Positions 7,684 through 14,667 of a stretch of DNA of 15,918 nucleotides are shown here, in pieces. How positions within the stretch are numbered: the stretch's first letter is position 1; every line of letters begins with the position of its first letter. The stretch is taken from positions 1 to 15,918 of the forward strand of contig JBIOHJ010000077.1 in NCBI GenBank assembly GCA_044448905.1. The letters are read 5' to 3'. Source of the DNA: JBIOHJ01 sp044448905 (GTDB taxonomy: Bacteria > Bacteroidota > Bacteroidia > AKYH767-A > OLB10). The notes under the pieces were generated by a model. It saw only the letters and a list, made by a program, of their open reading frames with translations, did no database searches and was not told the DNA's origin. The translations under genes were made by a program, and so were the position numbers.

Positions 7684-7900
7684 TTAATTTTAAATTATTT
7701 ACCGCCATCCATACCCGCAAACCCCCTGTAAGAAAATCTCGGTTCCTTTTATTTTTTTCTAAAATGTCTCGAAAATCCTTTTAATCTTACAGAAAAAATC
7801 ACAGCCTGATAAAAATTATTGAAAAATAGTTTTTTACACCTATTCACCTCAACTAACTCTTTATATTACCCGTATATTCTCACCAATTAAATCAACCTTG

Positions 7901-7928
7901 TACTTGATACTTGATACTTGCTTCTTGA
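7901..7928. repeat. 7-bp tandem repeat (TACTTGA)
   Basis: Four 7-bp units: TACTTGA, TACTTGA, TACTTGC and TTCTTGA, followed by TACC. It ends 20 bp before the 21-bp array. TACTTGA strings of this type are, as I recall, common in intergenic DNA of Bacteroidota. Confidence 0.7.
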
Positions 7929-7948
7929 TACCTTTCTGTCAAAATGTT

Positions 7949-8158
7949 GGGGTATTCGGTTTCGGGGCAGGGGTATTTCATTTCTAAGCAGGGGTATTCT
8001 CCATCTTTCTGCCAATATTTCATTTCTCTAAACGGGTATTAAATTCCGAGCGGCAGGAATTTTATTGCCGACACCCGGTATTTAGTTACCACCTTGCAAT
8101 AATTTATTTCGGTAGTGGGGTATTTAACGCCCGGCAAACCGTTTGTTATTTGCTCAGG
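7949..8158. repeat. Ten-unit degenerate tandem array with exact 21-bp period
   Basis: Units start at 7949, 7970, 7991, 8012, 8033, 8054, 8075, 8096, 8117 and 8138, exactly 21 bp apart with no insertion or deletion. The consensus of the first 15 bases is SSGGTATTTNATTTC (S is G or C), followed by six variable bases. Matches over the ten units are: T at position 5 in nine, A at 6 in nine, T at 7 in nine, T at 8 in nine, T at 12 in eight, T at 13 in eight, C at 15 in nine. The first three units begin GGGGTATT and the tenth is the weakest. Both strands carry stops in the repeat frame and there is no start codon, so it is not read as coding. It ends 47 bp before the DUF3127 start codon. Confidence 0.85.
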
Positions 8159-8205
8159 TTCTTATAAAAATCCATTTGCTTATTTTTACAAAAAAATTCA
8201 CCGAA

Positions 8206-8598
8206 ATGGCACTCGAACTCACAGCAAAATTATTACAGGTACATCCCGAGCAAACCGGCACAGGAAAAAACGGAACCTGGGTTAAGCAGGAATTTATTGT
8301 CGAAACCATAAACGAACAATACCCGCGCAAAATTTGTTTCAGCGCATGGGGCGAACGCACACAAATTCTTAAAACATTAAACCCCGGGGCGCAGCTCAAT
8401 ATTTCTTTTAGTCTCGAGTCGCGCGAGTATAACAGTCGCTGGTACACCGAAGCGCGTGCCTGGAAAATTGATGCATCATCTGCCGGCAGCCAGCCTTCAC
8501 CCGGTAACGAATCTGCAAATACCCAATCATCAGCCGCCCCGTTAATCGACCAGGTTTCCGGTTCAGGTATCGATTCAAAAGACGATTTGCCTTTTTAA
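8206..8598 (+). CDS. DUF3127 family SSB-like OB-fold protein
   Basis: This 130-residue cytoplasmic protein is a likely single-stranded nucleic-acid binder. Residues 3-88 match the DUF3127 pattern: a short beta-rich domain with QEFIVET, then KICFSAWGERT and the conserved SLESREYNSRWYTEARAWKI. A Ser/Ala/Gly-rich linker (90-122) leads to an acidic tip, DSKDDLPF, which mirrors the C-terminal tip that classical SSB uses to recruit partner proteins. I chose the ATG at 8206 because the family starts right at this beta-strand; a longer frame from 8143 would add 21 residues unlike the family and run into the end of the 21-bp array. TATTTTTA (8181-8188) matches seven of eight bases of the TAnnTTTG element and would give a short leader, but no -33 TTG is well placed. 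The next gene on the same strand follows after 80 bp. Role in replication or repair is inferred. Confidence 0.85.
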   Translation: MALELTAKLLQVHPEQTGTGKNGTWVKQEFIVETINEQYPRKICFSAWGERTQILKTLNPGAQLNISFSLESREYNSRWYTEARAWKIDASSAGSQPSPGNESANTQSSAAPLIDQVSGSGIDSKDDLPF

Positions 8599-8630
8599 GA
8601 ACTTCTTATTAACCCTTTTAATCGGTTTTT

Positions 8631-8657
8631 ATCCGCAGTATCTGTGTCATCCGTGTT
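8631..8657. repeat. 9-bp-period tandem repeat upstream of the S46 peptidase
   Basis: Three 9-bp units: ATCCGCAGT, ATCTGTGTC and ATCCGTGTT, filling much of the 80-bp gap between the DUF3127 and S46 genes. It resembles ATCTGTGTCATCCGTGTTC-type dispersed intergenic repeats that I recall from many bacterial genomes; this was not checked by search. No TAnnTTTG element was seen in the gap. Confidence 0.55.
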
Positions 8658-8678
8658 CTAAAAATGTAAAATCATCCA

Positions 8679-10844
8679 ATGAACAAGGTTCTCCTGAGGC
8701 TTCTCTTGGTCATTCAATTTTCAATTTTCAATTTTCAATTTTCGTTTGCCGATGAGGGCATGTGGCTTCCTTTTTTATTAAAGCAGCTTAACGAAGATGC
8801 TATGATAAAAAAAGGATTAAAAATTCCGGTCGAAAAAATTTACAGCGTTAATCAATCCAGCCTTAAAGATGCCGTTGTCCTGTTTGGTGGCGGCTGCACA
8901 GGCGAAATCATTTCCGATAAAGGATTGCTGCTTACTAATCATCATTGCGGGTTCAGTACGGTGCAGTCATTAAGCACGGTTGATAAAGATTACATTACTA
9001 ACGGCTATTGGGCTATGCAAAGCGGTGATGAGCTGCCCTGCCCCGGCTTAACCGTAACATTCATCATTCGTATTGACGATGTTTCGGATGAAATAAATAA
9101 GCAGTTAAATGCCTCGATGAAAGAATCCGAACGTGAAGCAAAAATAAAAGAAGTTTCCGCCCCACTCGAAAAAAAAGCAATCGAAGGAACGCATTATGAA
9201 GCAAAAGTTCGCCCTTTTTTTAGCGGTAATAATTTTTATCTTTTCGTTACCGAAACGTTTAAAGACATCAGGCTTGTCGGAATCCCTCCCAATGCAATTG
9301 GAAATTTTGGTGGCGATACCGATAACTGGATGTGGCCCCGTCACACCGGTGATTTTTCATTATTCCGCATATATGCAGGCAGTGATAATAAGCCTGCAGC
9401 GTATTCAAAAGAAAATATTCCGTTTAAGCCGCGTTACCATTTTACCATTTCGCTGAAGGGTGTTCAGCAAAATGATTTCACCATGGTTTACGGTTTTCCC
9501 GGCCGCACGCAGGAATATCTTTCATCACATGCCATCGACATGATTGAAAGAGTTTCCGACCCTGCCCGCGTTAAAATCCGTGATGCCAGGCTTAAGATTA
9601 TGGAAGACGGTATGAAAATTTCCGATACGGTTCGTTTGAAATATTCCGCCAAGCAGAAAGGATTGAGCAATGCATATAAAAAATGGAAAGGCGAATTACG
9701 CGGGCTTAAGCGGTTGCAAACAGTTGAAAAGAAAAAACAATTCGAAGAAAATTTTTCACAATGGGCAGTACAAAATAAAAAACCTCAGCACCTCACATTG
9801 CTCAGTGATCTTGAAAAAACATATGCCGCGTTTTCGAAATATAGCCAGGTAAACGATTATTTTAACGAAGCGGTAATGGGAATTGAATTGCTCAGCCTCG
9901 CTTCCGGTTATCAGAAGCTGGTTGAAATTTGCCATAAAGAACCTGTTGATAATACGGTTCTACTGAGCGAAATTGAGAAGCTGAAAAAAGGCAATGCCGG
10001 ATTTTTCAAAAATTATGATGCGCGTGTTGACCAAAAAGTATTTGCTGCCTTGTTGAATTTGTATCATGATGATGTTGAGGCGTCATTTCATCCCCCGGTT
10101 TTTGAAACAATAAAAAACAAATACAACAATAATTTCGAAAAATATGCCGGTGATGTATTCGCAAAATCAATATTTGCATCACAAAGCAGGCTGGATGAGG
10201 TGTTAAGCAGCAACTCTGAAAAACGAATAAAAAAAATCGCAAAAGACCCTGCATTTATCCTTATGAAAAGCTTTATTGACAATCAGAAAGAAAAAGTTGC
10301 CGGTAAATTTTCAGAGCTGAACGATAAAATAAATATGCTCAACCGGTTGTACTTGGCAGCTCAAATGGAAATGCAAACCGACAAGAAATTTTATCCCGAT
10401 GCTAATCTCACCTTGCGCGTTGCCTACGGGCAGGTAATGAGCTATGCCCCCCGCGATGCTGTAAAATATAATTTCAGCACCACCCTCGAAGGAGTGATTG
10501 AAAAAGAAAATGCAGGGGATGAGGAATTTATTGTTCCTCCTAAGTTAAAACAGCTGTACGAACAAAAAGATTACGGGCAATATGGAAAAAACAATACCAT
10601 GCCGCTTGCGTTTATTGCATCCAATCATACTACGGGTGGAAACTCGGGAAGCCCGGTTATTAATGCCTATGGCGAATTAATCGGAACCAATTACGACCGC
10701 GTTTGGGAAGGTACCATGAGCGATTTGCAGTTCGATCCCGACCAATGCCGCAACATCACCCTCGATATCCGCTACACGCTTTTTATAATCGAAAAATTTG
10801 CCGGCTGCAAACGATTAATTGATGAAATGAATTTTACTAAATAA
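8679..10844 (+). CDS. dpp11: S46 family dipeptidyl-peptidase, DPP11-type (Asp/Glu-specific)
   Basis: This serine exopeptidase removes dipeptides from peptide N-termini in the periplasm, feeding amino-acid catabolism. It has 721 residues, the usual length for the family. A signal peptide ends near residue 24, and the mature chain begins DEGMWLPFLL, the standard S46 start. The catalytic residues are visible: His in LLLTNHHCG (88/89), Asp225 in WPRHTGDFSLFR and Ser656 in TTGGNSGSPV. The residue 18 after the catalytic Ser is Arg674 (TNYDRVWEG). In characterised enzymes Arg at this place marks DPP11, which prefers Asp or Glu at P1, whereas DPP7 has Gly. The helical domain (about 280-580) is complete. 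The gene ends 3 bp before the convergent EEP gene. Part of the signal peptide is encoded by four tandem copies of CAATTTT. The S46 assignment is very secure; the DPP11 subtype rests on one residue. Confidence 0.93.
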   Translation: MNKVLLRLLLVIQFSIFNFQFSFADEGMWLPFLLKQLNEDAMIKKGLKIPVEKIYSVNQSSLKDAVVLFGGGCTGEIISDKGLLLTNHHCGFSTVQSLSTVDKDYITNGYWAMQSGDELPCPGLTVTFIIRIDDVSDEINKQLNASMKESEREAKIKEVSAPLEKKAIEGTHYEAKVRPFFSGNNFYLFVTETFKDIRLVGIPPNAIGNFGGDTDNWMWPRHTGDFSLFRIYAGSDNKPAAYSKENIPFKPRYHFTISLKGVQQNDFTMVYGFPGRTQEYLSSHAIDMIERVSDPARVKIRDARLKIMEDGMKISDTVRLKYSAKQKGLSNAYKKWKGELRGLKRLQTVEKKKQFEENFSQWAVQNKKPQHLTLLSDLEKTYAAFSKYSQVNDYFNEAVMGIELLSLASGYQKLVEICHKEPVDNTVLLSEIEKLKKGNAGFFKNYDARVDQKVFAALLNLYHDDVEASFHPPVFETIKNKYNNNFEKYAGDVFAKSIFASQSRLDEVLSSNSEKRIKKIAKDPAFILMKSFIDNQKEKVAGKFSELNDKINMLNRLYLAAQMEMQTDKKFYPDANLTLRVAYGQVMSYAPRDAVKYNFSTTLEGVIEKENAGDEEFIVPPKLKQLYEQKDYGQYGKNNTMPLAFIASNHTTGGNSGSPVINAYGELIGTNYDRVWEGTMSDLQFDPDQCRNITLDIRYTLFIIEKFAGCKRLIDEMNFTK
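8715..8742 (+). repeat. Four tandem CAATTTT units inside the S46 signal-peptide codons
   Basis: Perfect 7-bp units start at 8715, 8722, 8729 and 8736. They encode the FSIFNFQF part of the signal peptide. Because 7 is not a multiple of 3, gain or loss of one unit would shift the frame. Confidence 0.9.
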
Positions 10845-10847
10845 CCT

Positions 10848-11900
10848 TTATTTTATTTCCTTTAACAAAACCACGTAGGTGGGAAAATGATCGCTGTAAC
10901 CACCAATGTATTTATTAAAATCATAGGTGCGTAACGGGTATCCTTTAAAGCGCCCGGTTTTTTGAACCATCCAGGGCTTGCTGAAAATATCAGCTTCTTT
11001 GAAAAAATATCCTGTTTTGTTTTTTGAAATGAATGCCGGTGTCAGTAATATCTGGTCAAATAAATTCCAGGCATCGTTATAAGCAAGCGTTCCGATTCCT
11101 TTCATATAATAATCCATCCACGGATTATACAACGAACCCTTTTTAACTTTTTCTTTTTCACCTTTTGCCTTAAGAACAATAGCCACACTCGGGCTTACCG
11201 GGTCGTCATTCAAATCGCCCATCACCAGGATTTTTGCATCAGCATTTAGTTTGGTTATCGAATCAATCTTATGCTTGCAAACTCTGGCGGCTTTTTCACG
11301 GTAAGGTGCGCTGGCCTCTTCACCGCCTCTGCGTGAAGGCCAATGCCCTACTAAAATGTGAATTTGCTCACCATCATACATCCCGGTCACATATAAAATA
11401 TCGCGCGTATACCGGGGCGAACCGTCTTCGTTTTTAATATCTATAAAAAGCGGTTCGCTGAATATGGGTTTAAAATATTTTGGATTATATAACAAACCCA
11501 CATCAATACCTCTTTCATCGGGCGAGTCGTAATGGACAATTTCATAATGACGTGCCGCAAGCTTGGGTTGATGAGTCAAATCTGTAAGTACCGATTTATT
11601 TTCCACTTCGGCACATCCCATTATGCTTAATCCGTCAGGCGAAGCATCGGTTCCAATCAATGAAATGACATCCGCTAATTTTGAAAGCTTATCCAGGTAA
11701 ACTTTTCCGGTGTATAAATTGGCGCCATCGGGCAAAAACTCCGCATCGTTGTTAGGCCCATCAATGGTATCAAATAAATTTTCGAGATTATAAAATCCAA
11801 TCAAACCGATTTTATATTTTTTTTCCTGGCTGAAACAGGGATTGTTTTGAAAGATGAAAATTAATAATAGAAAGGTAAAGAAATAAATTTTAGTTTTCAT
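10848..11900 (-). CDS. Secreted endonuclease/exonuclease/phosphatase (EEP) fold hydrolase
   Basis: This is a 350-residue exported phosphodiesterase-type enzyme, a nuclease or phosphatase of the DNase I-like superfamily; the substrate is not fixed by sequence. Residues 1-24 are a signal peptide (IYFFTFLLLIFIFQNNPCFS). The superfamily motifs occur in order: FYNLENLFD with Asn38, CAEVEN with metal-binding Glu98, DERGIDVGLLYN (128-139), VGHWPSR with His186, MGDLNDDP with Asp229 and Asn231, and GGYSDHFP with Asp337 and His338 near the C-terminus. All expected catalytic residues are present, so it is probably active. It is transcribed divergently from the histidine kinase, with a TAnnTTTG element 32 bp upstream, and converges on the S46 peptidase with only 3 bp between stop codons. 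A role in scavenging extracellular nucleic acid or phosphate esters is inferred. Confidence 0.9.
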   Translation of the reverse strand: MKTKIYFFTFLLLIFIFQNNPCFSQEKKYKIGLIGFYNLENLFDTIDGPNNDAEFLPDGANLYTGKVYLDKLSKLADVISLIGTDASPDGLSIMGCAEVENKSVLTDLTHQPKLAARHYEIVHYDSPDERGIDVGLLYNPKYFKPIFSEPLFIDIKNEDGSPRYTRDILYVTGMYDGEQIHILVGHWPSRRGGEEASAPYREKAARVCKHKIDSITKLNADAKILVMGDLNDDPVSPSVAIVLKAKGEKEKVKKGSLYNPWMDYYMKGIGTLAYNDAWNLFDQILLTPAFISKNKTGYFFKEADIFSKPWMVQKTGRFKGYPLRTYDFNKYIGGYSDHFPTYVVLLKEIK

Positions 11901-11932
11901 TGATCGGGATTCCTGTTTGGTTTGCCAGCCCG

Positions 11933-11940
11933 CAAAAGTA
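11933..11940 (-). promoter_or_regulatory. Bacteroidota-type -7 element for the EEP gene
   Basis: The minus strand reads TACTTTTG, a full match to TAnnTTTG, ending 32 bp before the EEP start codon. No clear -33 TTG is seen about 20 bp further upstream, so the promoter is supported by one element only. Confidence 0.55.
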
Positions 11941-11965
11941 GTTTCTAATTTTATAACGATAATTA

Positions 11966-11997
11966 ATTGCCCGCTTTTTTCCGATTGCTTATATTTG
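11966..11997 (+). promoter_or_regulatory. Bacteroidota-type promoter for the histidine kinase
   Basis: ATTG (11966-11969, -33 element) is followed after 20 bp by TATATTTG (11990-11997), a full match to the TAnnTTTG -7 element. Spacing and sequence fit the Bacteroidota housekeeping consensus. Transcription should start near 12001-12004. This places the longer in-frame start at 11917 upstream of the transcript and supports the ATG at 12016. Confidence 0.75.
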
Positions 11998-12015
11998 AAG
12001 CAAAGACGCTATACA

Positions 12016-12996
12016 ATGCGTCTCAGTAAATCCAACATGCGACCGCTGTTATTTTTTTACCTTCTTGTAGTTTATGTTACACTGCAGTTTTGCTGGTGGG
12101 CATACCTGCTGGTGGAGCTGAATACCGAAGTGTATCAATACAAAATGGAAATTGTAGAATTAAAGCATACCGATCCGCTAAAACGTAATGCTGACCAGGA
12201 AGCTTTTGAAAAAAATCTTCACAAGCGCTGGGTAATGGTTACCGGAGAAGGAATCGTTTTTATCGCACTACTTATCGTAGGAATCAATCAAACGCGCAGA
12301 TCGTTCCGCAAAGAATTTATGCTGACACGACAGCAGAAAAATTTTCTACTTTCGATAACGCACGAATTTAAATCGCCATTGGCTGCAATTAAATTGAGCT
12401 TGCAAACACTTCATAAGCACCATTTAGATGAGGAAAAACAACAGGCGCTTATCAGGAGATCGCTCAACGAGACTGACCGTATTCAAAATCTTATTGAAAA
12501 CGCACTGACAGCTGCGCAAATCGAAAGCCAGAACATTGAGCTGCAAAACGAAGAATTTAACCTGAGCGCCTTGATAACGGGAATTGTGAATGATAAAACC
12601 CTTCATGTACAATCATCACATCAACTAACAACTGTTATTCCCGAAAATGTGTACATGAAAGGTGATGCACTGGCAATAAATTCAGTTATACTTAACCTGC
12701 TGGAAAATGCCGAAAAATATTCACCCGAAAATTCAATCATCCAGGTTGAATTGGCTGAAAGGGAAAAATATATTGTGCTGCGGGTTAAAGATAATGGCAC
12801 AGGAATTCCGGAAGAAGAAAAAGAACACATATTTGATAAGTTTTACCGCATAGGGAATGAGGACACGCGCAAATCGAAAGGAACCGGTTTGGGACTATAT
12901 ATTGTAAAAAATATAGTGGCGCTGCAAAAAGGAAAAGTATTTGTAAAGGACAATCATCCGCAGGGAACTATTTTTGAAATTATTTTTCAGAAGTAA
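12016..12996 (+). CDS. Membrane sensor histidine kinase (orphan in this window)
   Basis: This 326-residue inner-membrane sensor kinase autophosphorylates on His and passes phosphate to a response regulator. Two membrane helices (about 9-33 and 73-92) bracket a periplasmic loop of only about 40 residues, too small for a normal sensor domain, and there is no HAMP domain. The phospho-acceptor is His116 in SITHEFKSPLAAIK (H box). The ATPase domain is complete: N box NLLENAEKYSP (227-237), G1 KDNGTGIP (258-265), F box FDKFYR (273-278) and G2 GTGLGLYIVK (289-298). I chose ATG 12016 because a good promoter lies just upstream; ATG 12037 is an alternative. No response regulator adjoins it: EEP is upstream on the other strand and gpmI follows after 41 bp. 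The signal sensed is unknown and may be membrane-related. Confidence 0.92.
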   Translation: MRLSKSNMRPLLFFYLLVVYVTLQFCWWAYLLVELNTEVYQYKMEIVELKHTDPLKRNADQEAFEKNLHKRWVMVTGEGIVFIALLIVGINQTRRSFRKEFMLTRQQKNFLLSITHEFKSPLAAIKLSLQTLHKHHLDEEKQQALIRRSLNETDRIQNLIENALTAAQIESQNIELQNEEFNLSALITGIVNDKTLHVQSSHQLTTVIPENVYMKGDALAINSVILNLLENAEKYSPENSIIQVELAEREKYIVLRVKDNGTGIPEEEKEHIFDKFYRIGNEDTRKSKGTGLGLYIVKNIVALQKGKVFVKDNHPQGTIFEIIFQK

Positions 12997-13026
12997 TAAT
13001 TCAGGCTATTCTACTTCGCTATTGAT

Positions 13027-13034
13027 TATTTTTG
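13027..13034 (+). promoter_or_regulatory. Bacteroidota-type -7 element abutting the gpmI start codon
   Basis: TATTTTTG is a full match to TAnnTTTG and ends 3 bp before the ATG at 13038. A transcript from it would begin at or within a few bases of the start codon. No good -33 TTG is seen, so gpmI may also be read through from the histidine kinase promoter. Confidence 0.5.
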
Positions 13035-13037
13035 CCC

Positions 13038-14573
13038 ATGCACAATAAAAAAATTGTCCTCATCATTATGGACGGATGGGGTGAAGCGCCAGTATCAAAA
13101 GCCAATGCCATCAGCCAGGCGAAAACTCCTTTCATAAGTTCATTGTATAAAAATTACCCGCATTCGAATTTACTTACTTCGGGCAAAAACGTGGGTTTGC
13201 CCGAAGGGCAGATGGGAAATTCGGAAGTGGGCCATCTGAACATTGGCGCGGGCAGAATAGTTTACCAGGAACTTGCGTTAGCCCACAAAGCGATTCGTGA
13301 AAAAACTATTGATAATAATAAAACATTGCTGGATGCTTTTGCCTATACGAAAAATAAAAACTGCAAATTACATTTCATCGGGCTGGTTTCGGATGGTGGT
13401 GTGCATTCACACATTAATCATCTTATTCATTTGTGCAAGCTGGCTGATATGAACGGAGTAAAAAAAGTTTTTATTCATGCTTTTACCGATGGCAGGGATA
13501 CTGATCCGAAAAGCGGATTAAATTTTATAAAGCATTTGCAGGATGAAATAAAAAACACTTCTGCTCAAATTGCATCTGTGATCGGACGTTATTATGCCAT
13601 GGATCGCGATAAAAGATGGGAGCGTATTAAACTCGCTTATGATTTGTTGGTTCATGGAAGAGGAAAATTTTCTTATGATATTATAGAAGGGATAAAAGAA
13701 TCGTATGGTGAAAATGTAACCGATGAGTTTATCAAGCCTATTGTTAGGCTTGATCAGAATGGTATTCCGGTTGCGGTTATTGAAGAAGACGATGCGGTCA
13801 TTTGTTTTAATTTCCGCACTGACCGCTGCCGCGAAATCACCACCGTATTAACGCAAAAAGACATGCCCGATAACGGGATGAAAAAATTAAATCTTCATTA
13901 CGTTACGTTAACGCGATATGACGATACGTATAAAAATGTAAACGTAGTTTTCGAAAAAGAAAACCTGCGCATGACATTGGGTGAAGTAATATCAAAAGCC
14001 GGGAAGAAACAATTGCGTATTTCTGAAACTGAAAAATATCCGCACGTAACTTTTTTCTTTTCAGGAGGAAGGGAGGATGTGTTTGAAGGCGAAAAAAGAA
14101 TTATGATTCCTTCACCCAAAGTTGCAACGTATGATCTGCAACCTTCCATGAGTGCGTATGAAGTGAAAGATGCTTTGGTCAATGAATTAAAAAAAGAAGA
14201 GATTGATTTTGTATGCCTCAACTTTGCTAACCCCGATATGGTTGGGCATACCGGTGTTTTCAAAGCTGTTGTTGAGGCTGTTGAAACTGTTGACCAGTGT
14301 GTAAATGAAATTGTCGAAACGGGTTTGCAGCATGGCTACTCATTTCTCATCACAGCCGATCATGGTAATGCCGATATGGTGATAAATCCTGATGGAAGCC
14401 CCAACACTGCTCACACTACCAATCCTGTTCCGTTATTTTTTGTGGATAAAAACATTGATGGACAAAAATTAGCAAATGGCATTCTTGCTGACCTTGCTCC
14501 TACAATTCTTGCATTAATGCAAATAAAAAAGCCGGTAGAAATGACAGGCAAAACTTTGTTAAAATCTTCATGA
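13038..14573 (+). CDS. gpmI: 2,3-bisphosphoglycerate-independent phosphoglycerate mutase
   Basis: This glycolytic and gluconeogenic enzyme interconverts 3- and 2-phosphoglycerate in the cytoplasm through a phosphoserine intermediate, using two Mn ions. It has 511 residues, the family norm. Key residues are visible: Asp12 in IMDGWGE, nucleophile Ser62 in GQMGNSEVGHLNIG, His123 in SDGGVHSH, Asp151 to Asp154 in DGRDTDPKSG, the Arg-rich GRYYAMDRDKRWERI (183-197), RTDRCREIT, then NFANPDMVGHTG and ADHGNADMV in the phosphatase-like part. The numbering of Asp12, Ser62 and His123 matches the well-studied Geobacillus enzyme if the ATG at 13038 is used. The TTG two codons earlier (13032) falls in the promoter element and is rejected. 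It follows the histidine kinase by 41 bp; a functional link is not implied. Confidence 0.97.
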   Translation: MHNKKIVLIIMDGWGEAPVSKANAISQAKTPFISSLYKNYPHSNLLTSGKNVGLPEGQMGNSEVGHLNIGAGRIVYQELALAHKAIREKTIDNNKTLLDAFAYTKNKNCKLHFIGLVSDGGVHSHINHLIHLCKLADMNGVKKVFIHAFTDGRDTDPKSGLNFIKHLQDEIKNTSAQIASVIGRYYAMDRDKRWERIKLAYDLLVHGRGKFSYDIIEGIKESYGENVTDEFIKPIVRLDQNGIPVAVIEEDDAVICFNFRTDRCREITTVLTQKDMPDNGMKKLNLHYVTLTRYDDTYKNVNVVFEKENLRMTLGEVISKAGKKQLRISETEKYPHVTFFFSGGREDVFEGEKRIMIPSPKVATYDLQPSMSAYEVKDALVNELKKEEIDFVCLNFANPDMVGHTGVFKAVVEAVETVDQCVNEIVETGLQHGYSFLITADHGNADMVINPDGSPNTAHTTNPVPLFFVDKNIDGQKLANGILADLAPTILALMQIKKPVEMTGKTLLKSS

Positions 14574-14667
14574 AAGATTATTTTTAACTAATTACTGATA
14601 AACTAATTTTGAAAATGAAACGTTTATCGGTATAATTCGTTACTTTTAAATATTAACGGTTGGCTTA

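Larger units (their letters stand above)
7442..8205. other. 764-bp repeat-rich non-coding region
   Basis: No convincing coding frame lies between the 307-residue protein gene and the DUF3127 gene; short open frames here overlap repeats and have no recognisable product. In order it contains an inverted repeat (7458-7479), an 8-bp-period GC-rich repeat (7660-7683), AT-rich sequence, a 7-bp-period repeat (7901-7928) and the ten-unit 21-bp array (7949-8158). Base composition changes abruptly between these blocks. No tRNA, rRNA or CRISPR was seen. Confidence 0.7.

Noticed and set aside
7438..7784. Short open frames of 62 and 64 codons on both strands upstream of the 307-residue gene
   Set aside because: They cover repeat and AT-rich spacer sequence, have no recognisable product and no promoter or ribosome-site support.
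7949..8137. Coding heptapeptide repeat on the minus strand
   Set aside because: In-frame stop in the fifth unit, no start codon, and third codon positions are not more variable than the others.
7949..8158. CRISPR array
   Set aside because: The repeated core is 15 bp and degenerate, with only 6 variable bases per unit; no spacers of CRISPR length and no cas genes.
8143..8205. Upstream start of the DUF3127 protein
   Set aside because: The extra 21 residues overlap the last array unit and do not resemble the family, which begins at the ATG at 8206.
11917..12015. 33-codon N-terminal extension of the histidine kinase
   Set aside because: The promoter at 11966-11997 lies inside it, and the extension has no membrane or domain character.
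13032..13037. TTG start for gpmI
   Set aside because: It is part of the -7 element; the ATG at 13038 restores the standard residue numbering of the active site.
13898..14263. 121-codon minus-strand open frame
   Set aside because: Shadow of gpmI, whose motifs are complete here.
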